Shown here in pieces: positions 23,783 to 33,662 of a DNA stretch of 64,000 nucleotides (position 1 is its first letter; every line of letters begins with the position of its first letter). The notes under the pieces are model-generated. The model saw only the letters and a program-made list of their open reading frames with translations. It made no database searches and was not told the origin of the DNA. Position numbers and translations under genes: made by a program. The stretch is from the NCBI GenBank assembly GCA_036250225.1, contig JAPZLL010000003.1:1302001-1366000 (forward strand), in the 5' to 3' direction. This DNA is from Cercophora sp. LCS_1. Its lineage: Eukaryota > Ascomycota > Sordariomycetes > Sordariales > Lasiosphaeriaceae.

Positions 23783-25837
23783 ATGGGAGTTTGCAGTTCC
23801 TCATGCTGCGGAGGTACATACTTCTCTCTTCCCAGCGACTAACGTGGCTGACAATAGCGCAGGCAAGGCCCGTGATGGATTGTATGAGAGCGTCCTTGCC
23901 GAGAGCGAGCGGGAGGCTGTCGCCGACTTACTACAATACCTCGAAAACGTGCGTCCGCCACTTCTTGGTATATCGAATAATCTAACATCCGTGCAGCGTG
24001 GCGAAACCGATTTCTTCTCCGGTGAACCTCTTCGAGCCTTGAGCACGCTTGTTTACTCTGAGAACATTGATCTCCAAAGAAGCGCAAGCTTGACTTTTGC
24101 CGAAATCACAGAGAGAGGTAGGCAACCCCTCATTTTTCCAGACTTCGAGCCGAACGAGCAACACATCTCCCAGTGGCCTTGATGCGTGTTCTCCGCGATA
24201 CTGTTTGTCGACTGGGGCTTCGTCCGCTAACTTTTGACTGTTTAGATGTTCGAGCCGTCGACCGTGATACCCTTGACCCAATCCTCTTCCTCCTTCAAAA
24301 CCCGGATATCGAGGTGCAAAGGGCAGCTAGTGCCGCTCTGGGGAATCTCGCCGTCAACAGTATGTACACCCGAAGAAAGATGTCGGGGGTGGTGGCTAAC
24401 AGGGGTTCAGCGGAGAACAAAGTCTTGATTGTTCAGCTCGGTGGTTTGGCTCCGCTAATCCGGCAAATGATGTCGCCCAATGTCGAGGTCCAATGCAATG
24501 CCGTTGGTTGTATCACCAACCTAGCAACGCAAGAAGATAACAAAGCGAAGATCGCCCGCTCTGGAGCGTTGGGGCCGTTGACACGGTTAGCAAAGTCCAA
24601 GGACATGAGGGTTCAGCGCAATGCCACAGGGGCACTCTTGAATATGACACACTCCGGTAAAGTTGACACGCATTGCCTTTGGTTGAACACGGCTAACTCT
24701 GGACAGATGAGAACCGGCAACAGCTTGTCAATGCTGGTGCTATCCCGGTGCTTGTTCAGCTTCTGTCTTCCGCCGATGTCGATGTGCAGTATTATTGCAC
24801 AACGGCTTTGAGCAATATTGCCGTTGATGCCAATAACCGGCGGAAGTTGGCACAGACCGAGCCTCGTTTGGTTCAGTCCTTGGTTAACCTTATGGACTCT
24901 TCCTCTCCTAAGGTTCAGTGCCAAGCCGCACTGGCTCTTCGAAATCTTGCATCAGACGAAAAGTACCAGCTCGAGATTGTCCGCGCCAACGGCCTCGGTC
25001 CACTGTTACGTCTCCTCCAGTCATCCTACCTTCCCCTTATCCTGTCGTCCGTGGCATGCATCCGCAACATTTCGATCCACCCGATGAATGAATCACCAAT
25101 CATCGAGGCTGGGTTCCTGAAGCCCTTGGTTGACCTGCTGGGCTCCACAGACAACGAGGAAATCCAGTGCCATGCTATCTCGACCCTACGAAACTTGGCG
25201 GCGAGCTCGGATCGGAACAAGTCACTCGTCCTTGAAGCTGGCGCGGTTCAAAAGTGCAAACAGCTTGTATTGGAAGTCCCCGTGGATGTGCAGTCGGAGA
25301 TGACCGCAGCAATCGCCGTCCTGGCGTTGAGCGATGAACTGAAGACCCATCTTCTTGAGTTGGGTGTCTTTGAGGTGCTGATCCCACTCACCAAATCACC
25401 CAGCATTGAGGTGCAAGGGAACAGTGCGGCCGCCCTCGGTAACCTCTCATCGAAAGGTAAGTCCATTTAACTGATATCTGTTTCAATTCTCTAATGTGGA
25501 CTTAGTGGGCGACTACAGCATATTCATCCACAACTGGACAGAACCAAGCGACGGTATCCATGGCTACCTTAGCAGGTTTCTGGAAAGTGGAGATGCTACA
25601 TTCCAGCATATTGGGATTTGGACCCTTCTTCAGCTGCTGGAGTCCGAGGATAAGAAACTCATTGGTCTCATCGGCAAGTCAAACGACCTTGTGGAAATGA
25701 TCAAGCAGATCGCGAACCGGCAGATTGAGTCAGATAACGAGGCTGAGGATGATGACGAAGGTGAAGTTGTCAACCTTGCCCAACGCTGCTTGGAGTTGCT
25801 TGGCCAGGGCGGTTCTAAGAGCCACATTGAAGGCTGA
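23783..25837 (+). CDS. VAC8: Vacuolar armadillo-repeat protein Vac8
   Basis: Seven exons: 23783-23813, 23863-23948, 23997-24117, 24246-24359, 24411-24656, 24707-25456 and 25506-25837, giving 559 residues. Introns are 49, 48, 128, 51, 50 and 49 bases. Vac8 is lipid-anchored on the vacuole membrane and acts in vacuole inheritance, nucleus-vacuole junctions and autophagy. The first exon encodes MGVCSSCC, which combines an N-myristoylation glycine with palmitoylation cysteines. An armadillo array fills the rest, with signatures such as VQRAASAALGNLAVN, VQCNAVGCITNLA, VQRNATGALLNMTHS, VQYYCTTALSNIAVD, VQCQAALALRNLASD and IQCHAISTLRNLAAS. The tail is acidic (EAEDDDEGEVVNLAQRCLEL). Introns 2 and 4 (48 and 51 bases) keep the frame open if retained. 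Confidence 0.96.
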
Positions 25838-26343
25838 AGCGAATTGCCGAGTAGGTAGTTTTGTTCATTTTCCTGGCTTACTGTCTCCGCATAGGACTGG
25901 CGTGGAGTTCCGGCGTTAGTATCGATATTATATGGACGGGGTGGCAAGGCTTTGTTGGCTCTGTATTTTGAGGACGGTCACCCGTATGGTTACTGTGAGG
26001 GGATCACGGCTTGCCGGTTGAAGAATAGCTTTTTGGTCCTTGCCATCAGCTTTCCTATTTCCTTTGTACTATGACCATGGAGGATACGTGGGCGTTCTTG
26101 TTGGCGAGATGTTTTACTACGGGGTTATGCGACGCCAATGCTTTGATCACACAAAACCTTTACCGCCTTCGACCTGCCAAACGGCCGTTCTTGGTTTGTC
26201 CTACCAGATGTAATTAGACACCATTCAGAGATATCCGCAGATTTCGAATGCTCACATTTTAGCAACCGCTTCACTCATAGCCTGCCAAAACATGCGGATG
26301 AGTCGATGACAGAAACTTGCGGGTCCGGTGTTCATACATCGGA
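25838..26343. other. Intergenic interval between convergent genes
   Basis: It holds the 3' flanks of VAC8 (+) and the IMP1-type gene (-). No gene was seen. Confidence 0.5.
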
Positions 26344-26904
26344 TCATTCGTCAATCCCCCTCAATGGATTCTTGATAAACTCGAAGCGAGGGAAGTTGAT
26401 TCTCCCGACAACCTTTCCCTTCACCAACGCTAGTGGGACAGGACCGAATGATCTCGAATCCCGAGATGCTGTCAAGTTATCTCCTACAATCCAGCAATGA
26501 CCCGGGGGTACCTAACGGGAAGACTTGTGTAAGCTCACGGACTTTCCCAAGTAGCATGGTATTCACACCTGAATCATGGTGTTGCTTCCACTACCCGGGC
26601 GGTCAATCAAGACGTAATCCCCAGGCATCCCCAGAATGCGTTTGATGCCGCTTTCCCGATTGACGGGGATGCTGTACACGACCAGGTCCCCGAGGTCGAC
26701 ATTGCGGCCGAACCGATGAAGCCGCGAGACCAAGATCCACTCGCCCAAAATGTCAAACGTTGGCAGCATTGAAGGGCCAGCACATGGCGCAGTTGTGAAG
26801 CCATAGTCGAGGAAGACATGGGCGAAGGCGAAGAATTTACCCACAAAGATGGTCGTCTTGAGTGGGTGGCCGAGCAGGCCCCTAAAATATGAGGCCATTG
26901 GCAT
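26344..26904 (-). CDS. IMP1: Mitochondrial inner membrane protease subunit 1 (IMP1-type)
   Basis: Exons are 26904-26569 and 26511-26344 with a 57-base intron (GTGTGA...TTAG, phase 0), giving 167 residues. It is an S26-family signal peptidase that trims proteins exported to the intermembrane space. A hydrophobic segment (TIFVGKFFAFAHVFLDYGF) near residues 18-36 anchors it. The catalytic Ser/Lys dyad is visible: Ser45 in CAGPSMLPTF and Lys88 in GIKRILGMPGD. The second exon supplies the conserved GHCWIVGDN...SRDSRSFGPVPLALVKGKVV block, which the first exon alone lacks. Assignment to subunit 1 rather than 2 rests on size and the DxxxSRDSRxFGPVP pattern. Confidence 0.9.
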
Positions 26905-27270
26905 CCGGTGTCAAGAGGTCATTCTCAACACATTGATGATTTCTGTGTTCTGGATCTCGTTTCAGCTCCGATGGCTAAGGGTTGGAGGGCCGGGAGACCG
27001 TTGGTTGCGATGGACATTCGCTGTGTGGTAAGGTAGCGTTGGTGAGCTCCGAGAGAGCTCCGAGAGAGCTCCACGATGACAGCTCATGATTGGTTAAAAT
27101 TCTCCGAAAAACACAGTGCTTCATCGCGCCTGCATGTTTAGCGTGCCTCTGACCCAAAGAAAAAAGGGCTAGCCAAACCAGCCCCAACACACACTGTGCC
27201 ATTCAGTCCTCGACTCCTCGTTGATTCACTACCACAGCAACCACTACAGCTCCGGGAGCGACGGCCGCCC
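26905..27270. promoter_or_regulatory. Shared divergent promoter of IMP1-type protease and mitochondrial IF-3
   Basis: 366 bases separate the two start codons. A triple 11-base direct repeat at 27044-27072 lies in the middle. Both genes act in mitochondrial biogenesis, which suggests co-regulation. Confidence 0.6.
27044..27072. repeat. Three phased GAGCTCC repeats, 11-base period
   Basis: GAGCTCCGAGA occurs at 27044-27054 and 27055-27065, with a third partial copy (GAGCTCC) at 27066-27072. Each copy carries the palindrome GAGCTC. The 11-base period places the copies on one face of the helix. Confidence 0.8.
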
Positions 27271-28134
27271 ATGAAGCCGACCCAATGCGTGTTCAACCCG
27301 ACCGCTGCCCTCCGGAGGGTCTTCATCCACAATCCCCTCCTAACTACCCAACCTTCCGGGCAGATCATCCTCCCACGAATCCTCCTTCCATCCGTTGTGG
27401 CTCCTCGACTACAGCAGCAACAGCAGCACGCATTCTCAACCCAAACCGTGCTCCGAAACAAATATAGCAGCGCCAAGCAAGACAAAGACGTCTCGGATCG
27501 TGGTTCAGCCGGCCTGCGAGACCGCGCGATACAGAATGAATACCCGCTTGTGCACCTCCGCGACGAAGTAACGGGGAAGCTCTCAGAACCCATTGCGCCC
27601 TCCGAAATTCTCCGCGGGTTGAGCAAGAGAGAGAATTCACTGGTGGTCATTGCCCTCCCCTCCGAAAAGGGACCCCAATATCCCATCTGCCGAATCATCG
27701 ACCTTAAAAAGGAGCGAGAGCAGCAGGCAGCGCTCAAGGCAAAACAAAAACTGCAGGAGAGACAGCGGAATGCAGACAAGGAGCTGGAGATCAACTGGGC
27801 AATTGCGCAGAATGATCTAAATATGAAGTTCAACCAGCTCAAGAAATTCTTGGACAAGGGATTCGTGGTGCAGCTGACTCTACTAAAGAAGACCAAGAGG
27901 GGGAAGAGGGACGCCTCGGCCGATGAGATCAAGGCGCTGCTCAGCAGGGTCGAACAAGAGCTCCAGGACATTCCGGGTACCAAAGAGATCAAGAGGACAG
28001 GAGCGGTTGGGAAGAATCTCACCATTATTGTCCAAGGGACCAAGGGGGCTGTGACGGCGGCGGAAAGTACTCCGGCGAGCGCTCCCCTTCCGGCGGGTGC
28101 TGATGCTACCGGTAGCAGCTCGGAAGGTGTGTAA
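27271..28134 (+). CDS. Mitochondrial translation initiation factor IF-3
   Basis: Single exon of 287 residues. IF-3 keeps the small mitoribosomal subunit free and proofreads start-codon pairing. The ATG at 27271 opens MKPTQCVFNPTAALRRVFIH, an Arg-rich segment without acidic residues that fits a presequence. The IF-3 N-domain resembles RDRAIQNEYPLVHLRDEVTG with an SEILRGLSKRENSLVVIALP strand. A charged linker helix (KERQQ-like, Lys/Glu/Gln-rich) leads to the C-domain: NWAIAQNDLNMKFNQLKKFL, GFVVQLTLLKK and the closing LTIIVQG strand. The N-terminal IF-3 part is divergent, as in other fungal mitochondrial factors related to Aim23. A low-complexity Ala/Ser/Pro tail ends the protein. Confidence 0.85.
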   Translation: MKPTQCVFNPTAALRRVFIHNPLLTTQPSGQIILPRILLPSVVAPRLQQQQQHAFSTQTVLRNKYSSAKQDKDVSDRGSAGLRDRAIQNEYPLVHLRDEVTGKLSEPIAPSEILRGLSKRENSLVVIALPSEKGPQYPICRIIDLKKEREQQAALKAKQKLQERQRNADKELEINWAIAQNDLNMKFNQLKKFLDKGFVVQLTLLKKTKRGKRDASADEIKALLSRVEQELQDIPGTKEIKRTGAVGKNLTIIVQGTKGAVTAAESTPASAPLPAGADATGSSSEGV

Positions 28135-28673
28135 AATGGGGCGTTGTATGATTAGGCTCACAGATGGAGTGCACAACAGGGCGAGAGTTGGTACACAAAG
28201 AGCCATCCGTAAGTTGGGCGCTTTGGGCTCACCGAAAACATGTCTTCCACTCAGTTCTTGAACGTTTGAAACGACCAAAGGCTCTCGGTTCTGAAATATT
28301 TCCCCCCTATACCACTTGAGCCTGACACGATATCGCCTACAACAGATTTACTGCTTGCAGGCTGGTAGGACTGGCTTCAAAGGCATGGTTCTCGGCTTTC
28401 TAGTTGCCGTGTGGTTTTCACACGTCGAAATGGGCAACAGTGTACGGGTAAGTGACCTAGGATACTTCTTTTTGCTGAGGAGAAGGCGAAGATGAAAGCC
28501 CATGGCCAAAACGCAGCTCGTTTTCATCTACCGAGCGCCAGACTACATGCATCCAACGTTTTGTTCCACTTCATGATGCTATTCCCCATTCCAATGCAAT
28601 GATTCAAGAGACGAATGCAGCATTTGCCCCCTTACCGTATGCGAAAGCGTGCCCAGCGCCACTGCGAGGGTCT
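28135..28673. other. Intergenic interval between convergent genes
   Basis: It holds the 3' flanks of mitochondrial IF-3 (+) and phosphoserine aminotransferase (-). No gene was seen. Confidence 0.5.
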
Positions 28674-30315
28674 CTAGGCCTTCGCAAAATCCTGGATAAA
28701 CTTCGCCAGCTTTTCAGCACCCTCAAGAGGGATAGAGTTATAGTTGGAGGCTCGGATACCTTTCACCATTCGGTCAGCAGCGTCGGTTTTGGAGCGGAGT
28801 TTGAACTAACCTCCCACTGATCTGTGACCCTTGAGCCCTGTCAGGCCCAGGGCAGTTGCACCATCCAGGAAGGCCTTTTCCGATTCGTCGACGGTACCGT
28901 TCTTCGTGGTGTTAATGCGTGTGAACTACAAGCCCAGCCAAGCTAACTCACCTTGACCACCCTGAAGCAGATGTTCATTCTCGAGCGTACCGATTTGTCC
29001 GGCACGATCTTGTACGCCTCCGGGTTTGCCTCCAGGGCACCGTAGATAAGATTTGCCTTCTTGACGGCAATCGCCTCTTGACCGTCAACCTTGTTAGGGA
29101 ATGTTGCCAACAGTGACTTCAACACCTGTCCTGCAATGTACACACTAAGAGAATAGCGTCAGCATCTTCCTCATCAGAGTGGGGCTAAAAACCCTTACTC
29201 GAAAATGGACAATGTGTTGTACAAGCTGTTGTTCTTGACAATGACCTCATACTGCAACACAATAGGCGGGATAGGCAGCCCCAGTTTCCTCAGGAGCGCC
29301 GGGCTCGGCTGCGTTGTTGTGGGTGGGAGGAGGGTCTTCTTGATAACCGCCACGGTAATACCCGTAGAACCCAAGTTCTTCTGGGCTCCGAAGAAGACCA
29401 AGGAGTAGTTGCTCACGGGAAATCTCCTTGACAGGATGTTGGACGAGTGGTCCGCCACAACAATAGGCCCCGTGCCATCGGTGGCCGGGGCAAGGATGGC
29501 AGGGAACTCAGGGAACTCAACCCCTAATATCGTTGTTAGTTGCGCATGCTGTATTATGCCAGGTGTGTTTACCATCAACTGTCTCATTGTCGCAGTAGTA
29601 CACCAGCGCAGCGTCCTTGGAGAGTTTCCAGGTGCTCTGGTCGGGGATCTTGCCGAACTTTCCGCCATTCTCGACACGGGCATCGGCCGCCAGGTTCACG
29701 TGCTCAGGGCCAAGAAGGCGCACGGCTTCCTGGTAGGCCTTGAGAGACCAGCTACCGGTGACGATGTAGTCAACCTTGAGGTCAGACTCAACCTTTTGGC
29801 GCAGAGCAGCAAGGATGGTGGCCTCATCGGCCTCAGGAGAGGCCTTCAGGAGAGCAGCGTGCTGGCGAGCAACCCACGCGCCAACGAGGTTATACACGGA
29901 AGATGCGAACCCTCCTGTGCCACCACCCTGCATAAACGCGACCTCGTAGTCGGCAGTGGGGATGTCAAGGTAGGTGGCCAGGTCGGCCTTGGCCTCGTTG
30001 ATGATGTTGGTCGCAAGCGCGGAACGGTGCGAGTGCTCAGCGATGCCCAGACCAGTCCCCTTGAAGTCAAGCAACGCCTGCGCCGCCGTCTCCAACACAG
30101 GTGTGGGAAGCGCCGCGGGTCCAGCCCCAAACTGAGAGTTATTAGCCTGGCATTGGCTGGAAACGATGTAAACATGGGTTCAGGGGCACTTCAGGAACAC
30201 GCTGGGTGAAATACCAGTGCCCCTGCTCAGCACCCGACAGCCCTAAAATGCCGAACAGCGGATAGACAACGGACAGTTTACCACGTACATAGGTGATCTC
30301 TGAGCGAGAAGGCAT
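28674..30315 (-). CDS. SER1: Phosphoserine aminotransferase
   Basis: Six exons: 30315-30289, 30131-29573, 29523-29199, 29144-28952, 28901-28811 and 28759-28674, giving 426 residues. Introns are 157, 49, 54, 50 and 51 bases. The enzyme is PLP-dependent and converts 3-phosphohydroxypyruvate plus glutamate to phosphoserine plus 2-oxoglutarate in serine synthesis. Conserved features include ITY/FGAGPAALPTPVLE, GTGLGIAEHSHRSA, FMQGGGTGGFASSVYNLVG, and the PLP lysine in VFFGAQKNLGSTGI. The C-terminal GLTGLKGHRSVGGIRASNYN block crosses the last splice. The short final exons were placed by phase: VVK/NGTVDESEKAF and SVGG/IRASNYNSIPLEG. Donor GTTAGT of the last intron is non-consensus at position 4 but has no better alternative. 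Confidence 0.95.
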
Positions 30316-30969
30316 GTTTTGTCTTTTTATGAGCTAGGACGGTCGGGATTGTGTCAATGGGTCGGTTCTCGTAAACTTGCGCGGGAAGCAATTGGAATGA
30401 ACTGAGATTCGGATATGGATGTATCTACACTGAAGATACCCCGCCTCGTTCTTTCTTATACAAGCCGGCCTTCTCTGCAACGGGGAACTCACAAGTGTCT
30501 GTGACTGGTGCCCCTCCCAATTGACTCGTAAAAAAAACGAAAGCAGGCATCCCGCATCCCACATCCCACTCCCCGCACCGGTGTCGGCAAGCCGAGAAGG
30601 GTTAGGGTCGTCTCTGCGCGTCACGATCTTGCAATTAAAGTTCGCGTCCCGGTAGCTCATTGGATGCCAAGTTCAACGTGGGGCGCGGGGTACTTTACAA
30701 TGCCTTCGCCTTGCAACTTTCCGCATTGTGACTCAGATTTCAGCGCCAAAACGCAACGTTTTCTTTGCGATCTGAACTGCGACTAGCAGCTTTCTTCGGT
30801 TTTTCCAATCGACCCCGCCAAGCCCTGAAGTTCGCCACAAACCGATCCGAGAAACAGAACGCTCTCAGTTATATTCAAAATCCGAATTTCTTTGGCGACC
30901 GTTCCAGACCCCACCAATCTCTAACCCCGTTTCGCGGAAACAGTTTGGAGTCAACTTACACTTCAAGCG
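30316..30969. promoter_or_regulatory. Divergent promoter between SER1 and eIF2B delta, with CPC1/GCN4-type sites
   Basis: 654 bases separate the start codons. A perfect TGACTCA lies at 30729-30735 and a TGACTC half-match at 30522-30527. TGACTCA is the consensus of Gcn4 and its filamentous-fungal homologue CPC1, which activate amino-acid biosynthesis genes under cross-pathway control. Confidence 0.65.
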
Positions 30970-32423
30970 ATGGCGACTGAGGGAACCGCAGTTCCAGCAG
31001 GAGTTACCCCTCCAGCAGCTGCTCCACAAGTCGACAAGCAGCCAGCGCCTGCTCCCGCGAAGGCGCCAGCGACGACAACACCAGTGGACGCTCCAAAGCT
31101 CACCCCGGCACAGCTCAAGGCAAAGGCAAAGGCAGACAAAGCAGCAAGGCGAGCCCAAGCGAAGGAAGTCAAAGCCGCAGTAGCGGCAGCACAACCACAG
31201 TCCGGACCTTCTGGCGGGGACGCGAAGAGCGGGAAAAGCAAAGGGAAGCAGGATGGATCGCAAACATTGGGGTCGCAGTCACAAGGCAAGCTGAGCCTGG
31301 TTCACCGACCATCAGTGAGTGGCCGACGGCCGTCGATTCTCATTGAGAGGGATATCCGAAGCAGCATTCCCGAATGCTTCAGTCACGTTCCCATGGCGAA
31401 GAGGATACCCATGTCGCAAGCGCACAAAGATGTGCATCCTGCGGTTTTGGCGGTTGGGCAGCAAATGGCAACCTTCGCAATCAAAGACAGCATTTCGAGG
31501 CTGCAGGCTACTCTGCAAGCCTTTAGGAAGGTGAGGATGGGCCTCATTGGAGACGTGGGATGCAATGGCTCACAGAATGGCAGGTGATCGAGTCGTATGA
31601 GACTCCTAAGGGGAACTCTCTTTCACGACACTTTGTCCCACACGTTCTCAACTCGCAGATCGAGTACCTCACGGAGTGCAGGCCAATGTGCTTCTCTATG
31701 GGCAACGCAATTCGGTTGCTGAAGGCCAAAGTCAATAATTTCGACATTGACAGCTCCGAGGACGAGGTAAAGGAATGCTTGCTGGAGATGATCGATCTCT
31801 TCATCAATGAGCGCATCAAGCTCGCTGAGATAGTGATCGCAAGGAATGCGGCCAAGCAAATCAACGACGGCGATATCATCCTCACCTACGGTCGCCACCG
31901 CCTTGTCGAGAAGACCTTTTTACGAGCACGAGAGAATGGCAAGAGTTTTGAAGTTTCCATCATCGACGACCCTTACGATCGAGGTGGTCAGGAACTCGCT
32001 AAGTCTCTGCGGGAGGCTGGGATTCGAGTTTTCTACTCGCCAAATCTCGGGGGGCTGAGGCACAACGTAGAGCGGGCTACAAATGTGCTGCTTGGTGTTG
32101 AGGCCGTCTTTGCCAACGGCAATCTTCATGCCGCAGCTGGCACAGCAGATGTTGCGATTGCCGCTACGAACAGGGGGACTAAGGTTGTGGCTCTGTGCGA
32201 GACTATTAATTTCGACAGAGACCGCGTTTCGGTTGACTCTCTCACTTATAATGAGATTGACCCGGAGCAAAACTCGGCTGAGTCGTTCCGACTTCTCTTC
32301 GATACCACTCGCGGGCAGTACATCACGGGCGTCATCACGGAATTCGAGAGCGGCACGGGTAATTCGCCAGCACAATCCATCCTTGCACTTTTGCGGAAGC
32401 AAGAGGATCACACCATCAACTAG
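30970..32423 (+). CDS. GCD2: Translation initiation factor eIF2B subunit delta (GCD2)
   Basis: Exons are 30970-31530 and 31584-32423 with a 53-base intron (GTGAGG...GGCAG, phase 0), giving 466 residues. eIF2B is the guanine-nucleotide exchange factor for eIF2; the delta subunit belongs to the regulatory alpha/beta/delta core that senses phosphorylated eIF2alpha. The N-terminus is a long Ala/Pro/Lys-rich extension (about 100 residues). The IF-2B fold follows: KDVHPAVLAVGQQMATF, IESYETPKGNSLSRHF, CRPMCFSMGNAIRLLK, DGDIILTYGRHRLVEKTFL, FANGNLHAAAGTADVAIAA and VVALCETINFDRDRVSVDS. The splice is fixed by the FRK/VIESYETP junction. The nearby acceptor eight bases upstream would bring a stop into frame. 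Confidence 0.93.
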
Positions 32424-32670
32424 GATTTTAGAAGGTGTCAGAGAGGTCTTGGGTCCCCATGGCGTTGAGGTTAGACTAGATAGTGCTTTGCTTGCTTCGG
32501 AACTTGAGGGTAGCTTCAGCCAGAGGCGTCGTGGTCACTTAAAAGCAAAGCGGTCTTGGCATGAAATCTCATTGACTTTATACACTTGAACCGCCGGTCA
32601 ATTCCCGATTGTGAAATCAACTACGAAAATCTTCTTCTGCCCCGATCTGCCATCCTGTCCCGAAACCCAG

Positions 32671-33016
32671 TTATGCCGCAATCTCACCCCCCTCTGCTTC
32701 GCGTTGCGCCCTCCTTGCCCTCTTCTCCAGAATTGCCTGTTTTCGCTCCGCAAGAACCGCCGTCTGCCTCTCATCTACTCCCTGGAGCCAGTATCCGAAG
32801 CTCCCACCAACGGCCGCAAAGACGGGGAAAGCGATCAGGTCGCGTCTGGTGAGGAATGGCCGCATCTCGATACCGAGCTGCCAGGCACGGGTAAGGACGC
32901 CTATAACATGTCAGACATGCGTTTAGATTGTAAACTCAGAGCCCAATATGCCAATTGGCCTCTAATGCCCATAATAACCTACCGAAGCCGGCCCAGAAGA
33001 GGATTCTGTTCACCAT
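32671..33016 (-). CDS. Small single-pass membrane protein, probably inner-mitochondrial
   Basis: Exons are 33016-32983 and 32900-32671 with an 82-base intron (GTAGGT...TATAG, phase 1), giving 87 residues opening MVNRILFWAGFG/VLTRAWQLGIEMRP. A hydrophobic segment (LIAFPVFAAVGGSFGYWLQG) near residues 35-54 is followed by a strongly charged Glu/Arg/Lys helix (ERKQAILEKRARRAQREA). This size and layout match accessory subunits of inner-membrane respiratory complexes. I recall similar ascomycete proteins labelled as a complex I accessory subunit, but I cannot confirm that here. The gene is convergent with eIF2B delta (247 bases between stops) and divergent from the SHG1-domain gene. Confidence 0.75.
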
Positions 33017-33662
33017 CTTGTGCTGTTCGATCGGGGAATTCGGGGTTGAGTTGTGGGAGCAAAGCGCGGGTTCAAGGGGAATCGACCCTACTCAATTCCT
33101 CCCCAGTTACTCGTATCGCTGCGCCAGCGGAGGAATGAGCGGATTTGCCGTGAGCTTGGAGCTATGGCGATGGACGTTGACTCTGCTGCTTTGTCGGCTG
33201 TCGATGGACGAGTGGGTCTTTTGCTTGGCCCCCCAGTTGGGTCCGTGGTTGTTCGGAGCCGCAGTTTTCCCGTGGAGCTCATGTCACGCACGGATCAAGT
33301 GAAGTCGGCCAGACCCTTGCCTACACCGTGTGCAAAGATCCTTGTTCGGCACTGGGTAGGGAGCTAAAGCCCCCACTAAGAAGCCGCTCTGCTTGGACAG
33401 ACGCGAAAGACGTCGCGAGTTTCTTGTTCGAAAGAATTGAACCGTGCTTGACGAACTTGTCGGATGCACCTGCCAATACAAGTCCATTTTTTCCGATTGC
33501 ATGCAGCGCATATAAACCCAAGCAGGAACACAAATTTGTAGTAGCGGTCAAGACGAATTGCCAACGTGTGCGCCCATGGTTTGACAGACTTGCTGCAAAC
33601 ACCGGCTCACGCCGACATCGAGCAGCAGCTAGAGAGACGCAGCCTCGCGTGTCGACGGACGA
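33017..33662. promoter_or_regulatory. Divergent promoter interval between the small membrane protein and the SHG1-domain gene
   Basis: 646 bases lie between two start codons in opposite directions. Several overlapping open frames exist, but none has a domain, so I treat this as promoters and leaders. Confidence 0.5.
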
